A DNA stretch of 64,000 nt from Hyphomicrobium sp. 99 (lineage in GTDB: Bacteria > Pseudomonadota > Alphaproteobacteria > Rhizobiales > Hyphomicrobiaceae), in contig NZ_KQ031382.1 of the NCBI RefSeq assembly GCF_000384335.2, forward strand, positions 248,001-312,000. The letters run 5' to 3'. Below are positions 45,177 through 53,932 of the stretch, one piece after another. Every line of letters starts with the position of its first letter. Positions within the stretch are counted from its first letter, which is position 1. Under the pieces are notes generated by a model. The model had not been told where the DNA came from and ran no database searches. It saw only the letters and a list, made by a program, of their open reading frames with translations. The position numbers and the translations under genes were made by a program.

Positions 45177-45214
45177 GCGCGTGCGGCCGGCTCCGAAGGC
45201 GGAGTCGCACGCGC
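45177..45214 (+). repeat. Nested-hairpin repeat, copy 5 (GCGGCCGG core)
   Basis: Outer stem GCGCGTGCG/CGCACGCGC (9 bp perfect), constant GCCGG bulge, inner stem CTCCG-AAGG-CGGAG, then T. Tandem with copy 4 and the tightest match of the five. Confidence 0.78.
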
Positions 45215-45426
45215 CATAAAATTTGACTTTTAGGGCCCTTTCCCCCATACCCACGACATTCCGACGGCCCTGACTTCAGTGCCGCCGCCCTGCACATGGC
45301 CTTTTTTCGCGAAAAGCGTCCGGGAGGCAGGGGGGTTAACATCCGGCGGCGCGTGGCGCTCCCGGGTGCGTTTGTGCTTTGCGCGCGATACGGATTTGCG
45401 CATGGGACGGACGTTCCCACATCTAA

Positions 45427-45499
45427 CGTCATCCCGGCGAAGGCCGGGATCCATCCAGGCTTCAGGCTTGGGCGGATCCCCGCCTGCGCGGGGATGACG
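45427..45499. repeat. REP-like inverted repeat pair before ffh
   Basis: Left unit CGTCATCCCGGCGAAGGCC, right unit ending CCCGCCTGCGCGGGGATGACG; they are inverted copies joined by a GGATC...GGATC spacer. It ends about 38 bases before the ffh start. Together with copies 4 and 5 of the other repeat it fills the 418-base gap. Confidence 0.8.
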
Positions 45500-45537
45500 A
45501 CCGAAACGAGTTAGGAAGCACGGGTTTGCAAGGCTGA

Positions 45538-47130
45538 ATGTTTCAGAGTCTCACAGAACGCCTTTCGGGCGTCCTCGATAAGCTGACACGCCGTGGCGCG
45601 CTGACCGAAAGCGACGTCGTCGAGGCCATGCGCGAAGTTCGCCGCGCCCTCCTCGAAGCCGACGTCGCGCTCGATGTCGTCAAAGATTTCACAGACAAGG
45701 TCAAAGCCAAGGCCGTCGGCGCCGAGGTCCTGCGCTCCGTCACGCCCGGCCAGATGGTCGTCAAGATCGTCAACGACGAGCTCGTGGCGATGCTTGGCTC
45801 CGACGCGCAGCCGATCGATCTCCACGCGGCGCCACCCGTCGGCATCCTGATGGTCGGCCTGCAGGGCTCGGGCAAGACGACGACGACCGCCAAGATCGCC
45901 TACCGCCTGACGAACCGGGATCGCAAGAAAGTGCTGATGGCGTCGCTCGATACGCGGCGCCCGGCGGCACAGGAACAGCTGCGCGTCCTCGGCGAGCAGA
46001 CGAGCGTCGCGACGCTTCCGATCATCGCTGGACAGACGCCGCTGCAGATCGCCCGCCGCGCCCAAGACGCGGCCAAGCTCGGCGGCTTCGACGCCATCAT
46101 TTACGATACCGCCGGTCGCGTCACCGTCGACGAAGAGTTGATGGACGAGGTTCGCGACGTCAAAGCCGCGATCCATCCGCACGAAGTCCTTCTCGTTGCC
46201 GACTCGCTCACCGGCCAGGACGCCGTCAACACCGCCAAAGCCTTCGACGGCCATATCGGCGTGACAGGCATCGTCCTGACCCGTGCCGACGGCGATGGCC
46301 GCGGCGGCGCCGCGCTCTCGATGCGCGCTGTTACCGGCAAGCCCATCAAGCTCATCGGCGTCGGCGAAAAATGGGACGCGCTCGAAGATTTCCATCCGGG
46401 CCGCATCGCCTCGCGCATTCTCGGCATGGGCGACGTTGTCTCGCTCGTCGAAAAAGCCGCTCAAACGATCGACGTCGAAAAGGCGACGAAGATCGCCGAG
46501 AAGATGAAGAAGGGGTCGTTCGACCTCGAAGACCTTTCCGACCAATTGCAGCAGATGCAGAAGCTCGGCGGCATGGGCGGCGTGCTTGGCATGTTGCCCG
46601 GCGTCGCCAAGATCAAGGGCCAGATCAACGAAGCCGGTCTCGACAAGAGCCTCGTTCATCAGCGCGCGATCATTTCGTCGATGACGCCGAAGGAACGGCG
46701 TAATCCGAAGCTTCTCGACGCCAAGCGCAAGCGCCGCATCGCCTCTGGATCGGGCACCAAGGTCGAAGAGATCAACAAGCTTCTAAAAATGCACCGCCAG
46801 ATGGCGGACATGATGAAGACCATGGGCCGCAGCGGCGGCATGCTGAACAAATTCCTCGGGCGCACCGGTGGTGGACCTTCCGAAGCCGAACTGCAGGCGA
46901 TGCAGGCCGACCTCGCAAAGCTAGACCCGAAGGCGCTCGAACAGCTTCCCGAAGAACTCAAGGAACAGGTCACCAAGGGTCTGACAGGCGGAGGTGGCGG
47001 AATGCCGGGCCTTCCTTCGGGTCTGGGCCGCGGCGGCCTTCCCGGGCTCGGGAGCGGGCTACCGAGAGGCCTGCCGGGCCTCGGTGGCGGAATGCCGAAG
47101 TTCCCCGGGTTTCCCGGAAAGAAAAGATAA
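45538..47130 (+). CDS. ffh: Signal recognition particle protein Ffh
   Basis: SRP54 homologue that binds signal peptides and 4.5S RNA. 530 aa, longer than the 450-aa E. coli protein because of a C-terminal tail. G1 GLQGSGKT is at residues 107-114, then LDTRRPAAQEQL, YDTAGRVTVDEELM, TRADGDGRGGAALS and the M domain (about 330-450) with KMKKGSFDLEDLSDQLQQM. The tail (about 480-530) is Gly/Pro/Leu-rich with repeats such as GLPSGLGRGGLPGL, typical of this order. AAGG precedes the ATG by 5 bases. rpsP follows by 51 bases. Confidence 0.97.
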   Translation: MFQSLTERLSGVLDKLTRRGALTESDVVEAMREVRRALLEADVALDVVKDFTDKVKAKAVGAEVLRSVTPGQMVVKIVNDELVAMLGSDAQPIDLHAAPPVGILMVGLQGSGKTTTTAKIAYRLTNRDRKKVLMASLDTRRPAAQEQLRVLGEQTSVATLPIIAGQTPLQIARRAQDAAKLGGFDAIIYDTAGRVTVDEELMDEVRDVKAAIHPHEVLLVADSLTGQDAVNTAKAFDGHIGVTGIVLTRADGDGRGGAALSMRAVTGKPIKLIGVGEKWDALEDFHPGRIASRILGMGDVVSLVEKAAQTIDVEKATKIAEKMKKGSFDLEDLSDQLQQMQKLGGMGGVLGMLPGVAKIKGQINEAGLDKSLVHQRAIISSMTPKERRNPKLLDAKRKRRIASGSGTKVEEINKLLKMHRQMADMMKTMGRSGGMLNKFLGRTGGGPSEAELQAMQADLAKLDPKALEQLPEELKEQVTKGLTGGGGGMPGLPSGLGRGGLPGLGSGLPRGLPGLGGGMPKFPGFPGKKR

Positions 47131-47181
47131 CGCTTCGAACCAACTCTAGAACACATTCGATTTGAACAGGAGAACAGAACT

Positions 47182-47553
47182 ATGTCGGTGAAAATTCGCT
47201 TGTCGCGCGGTGGCGCCAAGAAGCGTCCCTACTACTATGTGGTTGTTGCCCACCACTCGGCGCCGCGCGATGGCCGTTACATCGAACAGATCGGCACCTT
47301 CGATCCGATGCTCAAGAAGGACGATCCGAACCGCATCAAGCTCATTGAAGATCGCGTGAAGCACTGGCTGAGCGTCGGCGCGCAGCCGACCGATCGCGTT
47401 CTCCGCCTGCTCGACATCACCGGTCTTGCTAAGCGCGAAGCCTCGGTCAATCCCGAGAAGGCGAAGCCGAAGAAGAAGGCTCAGGAGCGCGCCGCAGCTG
47501 CAGCCGAGAAGGCCGCCAAGGCAGCCGAAGCCGCACAGGGCGAAACCGCCTGA
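47182..47553 (+). CDS. rpsP: 30S ribosomal protein S16
   Basis: Small-subunit ribosomal protein, 123 aa. It starts [20 protein letters not shown], then [20 protein letters not shown] and [20 protein letters not shown]. The C-terminal extension is Lys/Ala-rich ([14 protein letters not shown]). AGGAG lies 9 bases before the ATG. ffh-rpsP order is typical; in many bacteria rimM, trmD and rplS follow, but here a terminator and an unrelated gene precede rimM. Confidence 0.97.
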   Translation: MSVKIRLSRGGAKKRPYYYVVVAHHSAPRDGRYIEQIGTFDPMLKKDDPNRIKLIEDRVKHWLSVGAQPTDRVLRLLDITGLAKREASVNPEKAKPKKKAQERAAAAAEKAAKAAEAAQGETA

Positions 47554-47578
47554 ACCGCGTGACATTTCGCGTTTCCAA

Positions 47579-47611
47579 AAACCTCTCGAGTGCAACTCGG
47601 GAGGTTTTTTT
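47579..47611 (+). terminator. Rho-independent terminator after rpsP
   Basis: AACCTCTCGAG (47580-47590) pairs with CTCGGGAGGTT (47596-47606, one G-U), with 5-base loop and a run of T. Starts about 26 bases after the rpsP stop. Confidence 0.9.
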
Positions 47612-47674
47612 GTTGCAGCTCTGACTGGCCCGAATTTTGGAGCACATCCTTCGGGTGAGTGGGAGAAGACTGCG

Positions 47675-48055
47675 ATGAAAGACCAAAAGGCGGTTGATGG
47701 CCTGTTTGAGGTCATTAGGACACGTGTGCCTGAGCCGGCACACGCATCTGATCGATTCATTTTGATATGCCGCAAGGGCCGCCTGTTCGGCGCGGACCCA
47801 CGCGGCAGGGTTTACATGGGTGAGCTTCACGCGCAGCCAAAGCATGCGCCGCGGAGAACATCTTTGTGCGGCACTTACAGAATTCCGCTTCGGCAGAGAT
47901 CGCCGCGTCGCCCTGCGCCACCCGAACCAAGCTTCGCCATCCCGATTACCGGCGAGATCGATCCGTTCGCGCTCTCTCAAAATGCGACCGTTCGCGTCGG
48001 CGGCAAAGAGATCGACATTCAGATTACGTATCTCGGTCCGTTGCCGAGGAACTAG
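47675..48055 (+). CDS. Unrecognised 126-aa basic protein between rpsP and rimM
   Basis: A 126-aa protein starting MKDQKAVDGLFEVIRTRVPE, with Arg/Pro-rich middle (PRRTSLCGTYRIPLRQRSPR) and a beta-rich end (ATVRVGGKEIDIQITYLGP). A GGGAGAAG ribosome site lies 7 bases before the ATG. The frame is open much further upstream through rpsP, so length alone is weak evidence. No family recognised. It separates rpsP from rimM and may have its own promoter. Moderate confidence that it is real. Confidence 0.5.
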   Translation: MKDQKAVDGLFEVIRTRVPEPAHASDRFILICRKGRLFGADPRGRVYMGELHAQPKHAPRRTSLCGTYRIPLRQRSPRRPAPPEPSFAIPITGEIDPFALSQNATVRVGGKEIDIQITYLGPLPRN

Positions 48056-48189
48056 CACCGACGGCCGGCGCGACTAGGCATCGCGTTTTCGAGGAAGAGC
48101 CGTTATACGCAGTCGTGAAAATCTGAAAAATTCCAACTGCGATATCGCGCTCTTAAAAATGCGATGCCCCTTTCAACCTGAGACCTCAA

Positions 48190-48771
48190 TTGCCGAACAA
48201 TAAAAATCCGCAGCGAATTCTCGTCGGCGAAATCTCCGGCGCTCACGGCATCCGTGGCGACGTTCTCGTCCGCACGTACACGGAGACACCAGATGCCGTC
48301 GCGGCGTACGGCCCGCTGACTGACGAAACCGGAAAACGAAGTTTTTCGCTCCGCGTCGTGCGCGTGACGAGCAAAGGCATCGTCGCGCGGATTAAGGGAG
48401 TTGAGGATCGCAATGCTGCCGAGCCATTGCGCGGGATCAAGCTCTACATAGGCCGCGATAAATTGCCGGAGCCGAAAGCCGCTGAATACTATCATGCCGA
48501 CCTCATCGGGCTCGACGCTGTATCGGAGGACGGCACTGCGCTCGGAAAAATCGTCTCCGTACAGAATTTCGGCGCCGGCGATCTACTCGAGCTGAAACCA
48601 AACGATGGCTCGGCGACAGAGTTCATCCCTTTCGAGGACAGATACGTTCCGAGCATCGATCTTCAGGCGCGCACCATCGTCATCAATCGTCCGGAACTGA
48701 CCGGCAGCGAAGATGACGAGCAGAAGGATGGTGAAGACGAAGAAAATCCCGAAGAGTACGATCGCTCTTAG
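48190..48771 (+). CDS. rimM: Ribosome maturation factor RimM
   Basis: 16S rRNA processing factor that binds S19 in the 30S head. 193 aa. It has ILVGEISGAHGIRGDVLVRT (RimM beta barrel), the PRC-type second domain YYHADLIGLDAVSEDGTALG and FIPFEDRYVPSIDLQARTIV, then an acidic tail ending DEENPEEYDRS. TTG start at 48190 with no better alternative in frame; family N-terminus agrees. trmD and rplS do not follow: the next gene is convergent and its stop codon overlaps the rimM end by a few bases. Confidence 0.94.
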   Translation: MPNNKNPQRILVGEISGAHGIRGDVLVRTYTETPDAVAAYGPLTDETGKRSFSLRVVRVTSKGIVARIKGVEDRNAAEPLRGIKLYIGRDKLPEPKAAEYYHADLIGLDAVSEDGTALGKIVSVQNFGAGDLLELKPNDGSATEFIPFEDRYVPSIDLQARTIVINRPELTGSEDDEQKDGEDEENPEEYDRS

Positions 48772-50009
48772 ACGGGGCAGCCTCTCGCGAGCTTCGGCAA
48801 ATCTCCGGTAACACCCGCGGCTTCCGCGATGATGTAATCCTTGAGCGTCGGAAGCTTGTCGAGAACACCCAGCGCCGCGCCGCGGCCCGCCCGGAGCACG
48901 ATGCTGTCGACTGCGAAGGCGCGATTGATCCCGTCGTAAAGCGATGCGGACATCGTGGAATCGAAACGGCGCCAGCGCTGATAACGCTCAAGATGCGTTC
49001 CATTGCCGAAGTCGAGCCCCAGGCGTCCTGCGTCCGCCAGAACCTCGATCATCGCTGCCGCATCACGGAGCGCGAGGTTGACGCCTTGCCCCGCAACCGG
49101 ATGCACACCGTGTGCGGCGTCGCCGACCAGTGCGAACCTTGGCGCGATGAGCCGCCGCGCGAGACGCACGTCGAGCGGCCAGGATTGCCGCGGTCCATCG
49201 AGCGTGATCGCACCGAAGCGGCCGCCAATCCGCCGGTCGAGTTCGCCGAGAAAGGCGGCATCATCGAGAGCCGTCACCCGCGCGGCTTCGTCTTTATCGG
49301 CGCTCCACGTGATGCACGCGCGATTATGCGGCAGCGGCAGGATGGCGAACGGACCGCCAGGCAGAAAATGCTGGATCGCAACCCCGCCATGCGGCTCTTC
49401 GAATTTCACGCGCGCCACGATGCCGGTTTGCGGATAGGCCCAACCGATCGTCTTGATGCCGGCGTCGTCCCTGAGCTTCGAATTTTTGCCGTCGGCGGCA
49501 ATCGTGAGCGCAGCGCTGATCACCCGTCCGTCGCGCAGCGTGAGTTCGCTCGAATATTCACCGAGCAGCAACCCATCAATTTCCGCCGGAGCGAACCACG
49601 TAACGGACGGATCGTTGGCGACGGACTTGTAGAGCGCCGTCGCAAGCGATGCCGCCGGCACAATGTAAGCAGCGGGCGAACCGTCTTTTGTATGCGCGTC
49701 GTACGTCACCTTTGTCGGCCGGAAAGCATCGTCGATATTGGAGTCCGAAATCTCGATCGAAGTGACGGCCTCGGCATCGCCGCTCATGGCGTCCGAGACG
49801 CCGAGCCCTTCGAGGATCTTCTTTGTACCCGCCCAAATGGCGAATGCCCGGCTGTCGGCAGTCGTGGGGATCGCCGCAGGATCGGTGCGGTCGATGACGG
49901 CGAGCCTCACATCCGGCCCAAGCGCCTGCGCGAGGCCGCGCGCAACCGCCATGCCTGCGAAACTGCCGCCTGCAATTGCCACATCGAATTTCAATTTACG
50001 CACCACCAA
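48768..50009 (-). CDS. FAD-dependent monooxygenase of the UbiH/UbiF/VisC family
   Basis: A 413-aa flavoprotein hydroxylase, probably in ubiquinone synthesis. The FAD-binding start is FDVAIAGGSFAGMAVARGLA (GxGxxG-like), followed by SRAFAIWAGTKKILEGLGV (UbiH family), DGKNSKLRDDAGIKTIGWAY (DG motif) and FALVGDAAHGVHPVAGQGVN (GD motif). The exact ring position it hydroxylates (C5, C6 or C1) cannot be told. It is divergent from tesB (112 bases) and its stop codon overlaps rimM's end. Confidence 0.9.
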   Translation of the reverse strand: MVVRKLKFDVAIAGGSFAGMAVARGLAQALGPDVRLAVIDRTDPAAIPTTADSRAFAIWAGTKKILEGLGVSDAMSGDAEAVTSIEISDSNIDDAFRPTKVTYDAHTKDGSPAAYIVPAASLATALYKSVANDPSVTWFAPAEIDGLLLGEYSSELTLRDGRVISAALTIAADGKNSKLRDDAGIKTIGWAYPQTGIVARVKFEEPHGGVAIQHFLPGGPFAILPLPHNRACITWSADKDEAARVTALDDAAFLGELDRRIGGRFGAITLDGPRQSWPLDVRLARRLIAPRFALVGDAAHGVHPVAGQGVNLALRDAAAMIEVLADAGRLGLDFGNGTHLERYQRWRRFDSTMSASLYDGINRAFAVDSIVLRAGRGAALGVLDKLPTLKDYIIAEAAGVTGDLPKLARGCPV

Positions 50010-50121
50010 CTTGCTGACTGCGCTACCGCAACTTGCTTTTCGTACCAGCCATGACAGCCTAGATATCTACCTGCCATCTTCATGGTTTCATCTCACTACA
50101 ACTTCTCTACGAAAGTCCACC

Positions 50122-51018
50122 ATGACAGCTTTGCCTCCGCCCCACCCCGCTCTGGATAAGCTTATCCAAACGCTGACCCTCGAACCGCTTGAAGACAATC
50201 TGTTTCGCGGCGCGAAGGCGAGCGAAGGCTGGCAACGTGTTTACGGCGGCCTCGTGCTTGGCCAAGCCCTGGTTGCAGCCGCATCAACGGTCGACGAAAA
50301 ACGCCCGATCCATTCGTTGCATGGGTATTTCCTGCTCGCCGGCGATCCCGAGCGTGAGATCGTCTACGATGTTGAACGCATCCGGGACGGCGGCAGTTTC
50401 ACGACCCGTAGGGTGCGTGCCATCCAGCACGGACGCGCCATTTTCTCGATGAGCGCATCGTTTCACAAGCCGGAAACGGGTTTCGAACATCAGTCGAAGA
50501 TGCCCGCCGTTCCGCCGCCGGAAGCCTTGCCCAGCACCCAGGAACTCCTGAGCGCCGGTAACACCGAATTGCCCGAAAGCATGCGCGCCTATCTGAGCCG
50601 CGACCGGCCGATCGACGTGCGCATCGTCGATCCCTCGCGTTATACGAGCCGCGAACCGAGACCCCCGGAGCAATCGATCTGGCTGAGATCCAACGGCCCC
50701 CTGGCCGACAACGCCTATATCAATCAGGCCGTTCTCGCCTACGCCTCGGACTTCACGTTACTCGACACCGCCCTGGTCGCCCACGGCAAGCTTCTGTTCG
50801 ACACCGACGTCCAGCTGGCGAGCCTCGACCATGCCATGTGGTTCCACCGGCCGTTCCGGGCCGATGACTGGCTTCTCTACGTCCAGGACAGCCCCAGCGC
50901 CTCCGCCGCGCGCGCCTATTGCCGTGGGTCCATCTTCGACCGCCAGGGGCGTTTGGTGGCATCTACAGTCCAGGAAGGACTGATGCGCCCCCGAGAAACC
51001 GCATTCTTGCCCAAATAG
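50122..51018 (+). CDS. tesB: Acyl-CoA thioesterase II
   Basis: Hydrolyses medium- and long-chain acyl-CoA. 298 aa with the double-hotdog fold. Motifs: LEPLEDNLFRGAKASEGWQR, RVYGGLVLGQALVAAASTV, the conserved HSLHGYFLLAGDPEREIVYD, GGSFTTRRVRAIQHGRAIF, ASFHKPETGFEHQ and SLDHAMWFHRPFRADDWLLY with the catalytic Asp. The ATG at 50122 gives the family N-terminus; the frame upstream overlaps the start of the divergent Ubi gene. The nitrogen operon follows after 230 bases. Confidence 0.95.
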   Translation: MTALPPPHPALDKLIQTLTLEPLEDNLFRGAKASEGWQRVYGGLVLGQALVAAASTVDEKRPIHSLHGYFLLAGDPEREIVYDVERIRDGGSFTTRRVRAIQHGRAIFSMSASFHKPETGFEHQSKMPAVPPPEALPSTQELLSAGNTELPESMRAYLSRDRPIDVRIVDPSRYTSREPRPPEQSIWLRSNGPLADNAYINQAVLAYASDFTLLDTALVAHGKLLFDTDVQLASLDHAMWFHRPFRADDWLLYVQDSPSASAARAYCRGSIFDRQGRLVASTVQEGLMRPRETAFLPK

Positions 51019-51036
51019 CATTCAATCCATCAAAGA

Positions 51037-51053
51037 TGCACATTTTTTGTGCT
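51037..51053 (+). promoter_or_regulatory. NtrC-type enhancer site upstream of glnK
   Basis: TGCAC, seven bases (ATTTTTT), GTGCT: a close fit to the NtrC palindrome TGCAC-N7-GTGCA (one mismatch at the last base). It lies about 100 bases before the sigma-54-type element, a normal distance for NtrC activation. Confidence 0.65.
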
Positions 51054-51123
51054 TGTTTTGTGTGCTGAACGCGCACCGGTCTCGCACGCCCGTAAACTTT
51101 CCGTTGTCTAATCAATGCCTTGA

Positions 51124-51588
<465 letters not shown>

Positions 51589-51633
51589 GCCGAGGATTTT
51601 CGCTTTTCGAACGTCAATCAGGGAGCACACAAC

Positions 51634-53148
51634 ATGGAGTTTCGTACTATAGCGCGGTGCGCAGGGGTCTTGGGGGCCCTCGGTGCCATCGCGCTTATTA
51701 TCGACCCGGCGTTGGCCCAGGAAGCAGCAACGACAGCTGCCCCTGCGGCTCCCGCCGCGGCCGCACCACCAATTCCGAATAAGGGCGACTCGGCCTTTAT
51801 GTACATCGCATCAGTTCTCGTTTTGCTGATGACGGTGCCCGGCCTTGCACTGTTCTACGGCGGTCTCGTTCGTTCGAAGAACATGCTCTCGATGATGATG
51901 CAGGTGTTTGCAACGCTCTGCCTCGTCGCGATCCTCTGGGTGCTCTACGGTTACTCGATGGCCTTCACCAACGGCGGCAGTCTCAACGATTTCGTCGGTG
52001 GATTCTCGAAAGCCTTCCTGAAGGGCGTCGATTCAAACTCGCTCGCCGCAACCTTCTCGAACGGCGTCTACATTCCTGAATACACCTACATCATCTTCCA
52101 GATGACGTTCGCGTGCATCACGCCGTGCCTCATCTTGGGCGCCGTCGCCGAGCGTTTGAAATTCTCGGCGATGCTCGTCTTCATGGCCCTCTGGGTCACG
52201 TTCATCTACTTCCCGATCGCGCATATGGTCTGGTACTGGGGCGGTCCGGATGCGTTCGGTAACGCTGCCAAGGCCGTTGCGACGGCGACAGGCGACGCCA
52301 AGGTGCAGGCACAGACGGCTCTCGATGCCGTTCTGAAAGATGCCGGCATCGGCTTCCAGTGGGGCGCACTCGACTTCGCCGGCGGCACCGTCGTTCACAT
52401 CAACTCCGGTATCGCAGCATTCGTCGGCTGTCTGATCCTCGGCAAGCGCGTCGGCTACGGCAAGGAAGCCATGCCTCCGCACTCGCTGGTGATGACGATG
52501 ATCGGCGCTGCCCTTCTGTGGGTTGGCTGGTTCGGCTTCAACGTCGGCTCGAACCTCGAAGTCAACCAGTTCGCAGGTGTGCCCTTCATCAACACGTTCA
52601 TCGCAACTTGCGCTGCAGGCCTCTCCTGGACGCTCGTTGAATGGATCGCGAAGGGTAAGCCGTCGGCACTCGGCATGGCGTCGGGCGTCGTCGCCGGTCT
52701 CGTGGCGATCACGCCGGCTTGCGGCTTCTCTGGTGTCATGGGCTCGATCATCCTCGGCCTCGTCGTCAGCCCGATCTGCTTCTTCTTCTGCTCCGCAGTG
52801 AAGGGCGCGCTCGGTTACGACGACAGCTTGGATGTCTTCGGCGTCCACTGCATCGGCGGCATCGTCGGTGCAATCGGCACGGGCCTTCTCGTCAATCCGG
52901 AATGGGGCGGAGCCGGCATCGCCGACTACCTCTCGAAACCCGGCGAGTTGGCCTCAGGCACCTACGACATGATCCCTCAGGTCATCGCGCAGGCGAAGAT
53001 GGTTGGCTTGACGCTCCTCTGGAGCGGCATCGGCTCCGCCATCCTCTTCAAGCTGGTCGACATCGTCATCGGTCTTCGCCCGTCGGAAGAGAAAGAGCGC
53101 GAGGGTCTCGATCTCGTCGACCACGGCGAGAGCGCCTACCACTACTAA
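51634..53148 (+). CDS. amtB: Ammonium transporter AmtB
   Basis: Trimeric ammonium channel of the inner membrane. 504 aa with a cleavable signal peptide (about residues 1-27, ending DPALAQ) and a Pro/Ala linker, then eleven transmembrane helices. Motifs include VPGLALFYGGLVRSKNMLSM, ERLKFSAMLVFMALWVTFIY, FAGGTVVHINSGIAAFVGCL (His-pair region), MIGAALLWVGWFGFNVGS and DVFGVHCIGGIVGAIGTGL. It is paired with glnK (46 bases before) and closed by a strong terminator. The C-terminal tail (PSEEKEREGLDLVDHGESAY) is the GlnK contact site. Confidence 0.97.
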   Translation: MEFRTIARCAGVLGALGAIALIIDPALAQEAATTAAPAAPAAAAPPIPNKGDSAFMYIASVLVLLMTVPGLALFYGGLVRSKNMLSMMMQVFATLCLVAILWVLYGYSMAFTNGGSLNDFVGGFSKAFLKGVDSNSLAATFSNGVYIPEYTYIIFQMTFACITPCLILGAVAERLKFSAMLVFMALWVTFIYFPIAHMVWYWGGPDAFGNAAKAVATATGDAKVQAQTALDAVLKDAGIGFQWGALDFAGGTVVHINSGIAAFVGCLILGKRVGYGKEAMPPHSLVMTMIGAALLWVGWFGFNVGSNLEVNQFAGVPFINTFIATCAAGLSWTLVEWIAKGKPSALGMASGVVAGLVAITPACGFSGVMGSIILGLVVSPICFFFCSAVKGALGYDDSLDVFGVHCIGGIVGAIGTGLLVNPEWGGAGIADYLSKPGELASGTYDMIPQVIAQAKMVGLTLLWSGIGSAILFKLVDIVIGLRPSEEKEREGLDLVDHGESAYHY

Positions 53149-53228
53149 GTCACGCATTCCCCGTGGCTGGCGACGGCCACGGGATCTCTCCTCCCGAGCA
53201 CGCGTCTCCACCTAGACGTGCTCAACTT

Positions 53229-53263
53229 GGGCCCGGCGCTTCGAGCCGTCGGGCCCTTTTTTA
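53229..53263 (+). terminator. Rho-independent terminator after amtB
   Basis: GGGCCCG (53229-53235) pairs with CGGGCCC (53250-53256), then TTTTTT. A second hairpin CCCCGTGGC...GCCACGGG without U-run lies about 70 bases before it. Confidence 0.9.
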
Positions 53264-53268
53264 TGTCT

Positions 53269-53808
53269 TCAAATTGAAACGATGATCTCGCAGTTGCGCG
53301 GCAGGATCGATAAAAGCCGCCGAAGATCCTTCGACTTCAAGGCGACACAACCTTCCGTAGGCTGCAAATCGCCTCGCGCGATATGCATGAAGATAGCGCT
53401 ACCCCGATTGCGCTTGCGCGGCACATCATTATAGCCGAGCACCACGACGAGATCGTAAAGCCCGTCGGAGCGCCAAAGATTCTCCGCGCTGGCTTTATAG
53501 GGGAGCTTCACCGGACGATTGTAATTCCGGTCGAGAGGGCTGTCGCACCACCCGTCGTCTCGGCGAATGGTATGGAGAGCGAGCGCCGTCCGAGGCCGCT
53601 TTGTTCCCGGTTGGTAGAATGCATAACGCACGGCAAACCGGCCTCGAGGTGTCGCACCGTCGCCCTCGCGCTTCAAGGCTTTGATGCCGGAACGGCCCAA
53701 TGCGCAGGGCACGCTGAACTGGCCGAAATCCAACCGACCTTGCCGCGCACCCTGCGACAACGCCCTAACGATCAGTTTCGCCGGGGACTTTGATACCCGG
53801 GGCTTCAA
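53269..53808 (-). CDS. L,D-transpeptidase (YkuD domain) protein
   Basis: A 179-aa protein with the YkuD catalytic pattern IFMHIARGDLQPTEGCVALK: His142 and nucleophile Cys154. Other parts are RFAVRYAFYQPGTKRPRTAL and YDLVVVLGYNDVP. It forms meso-DAP cross-links in peptidoglycan or anchors lipoproteins. No clear signal peptide is visible at the N-terminus (MKPRVSKSPAKLIVRALS), so an export route is unclear. It is convergent with amtB and divergent from the response regulator. Confidence 0.9.
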   Translation of the reverse strand: MKPRVSKSPAKLIVRALSQGARQGRLDFGQFSVPCALGRSGIKALKREGDGATPRGRFAVRYAFYQPGTKRPRTALALHTIRRDDGWCDSPLDRNYNRPVKLPYKASAENLWRSDGLYDLVVVLGYNDVPRKRNRGSAIFMHIARGDLQPTEGCVALKSKDLRRLLSILPRNCEIIVSI

Positions 53809-53932
53809 CGCCGTCCATCCAAGGAACTACCCATTCCCCTTGCCTGTTTGCCTGCAGAGCCTATGTTGCCCCCGCACGCGATGCTAGTGTCCCACGCTTA
53901 AAAGCAAAGCCAAGAAACTGGAGCCCCCGTCC

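Noticed and set aside
49738..50121. 128-codon N-terminal extension of tesB
   Set aside because: It overlaps the divergent Ubi-family gene; the thioesterase family starts near MTALPPPHPALDK at 50122.
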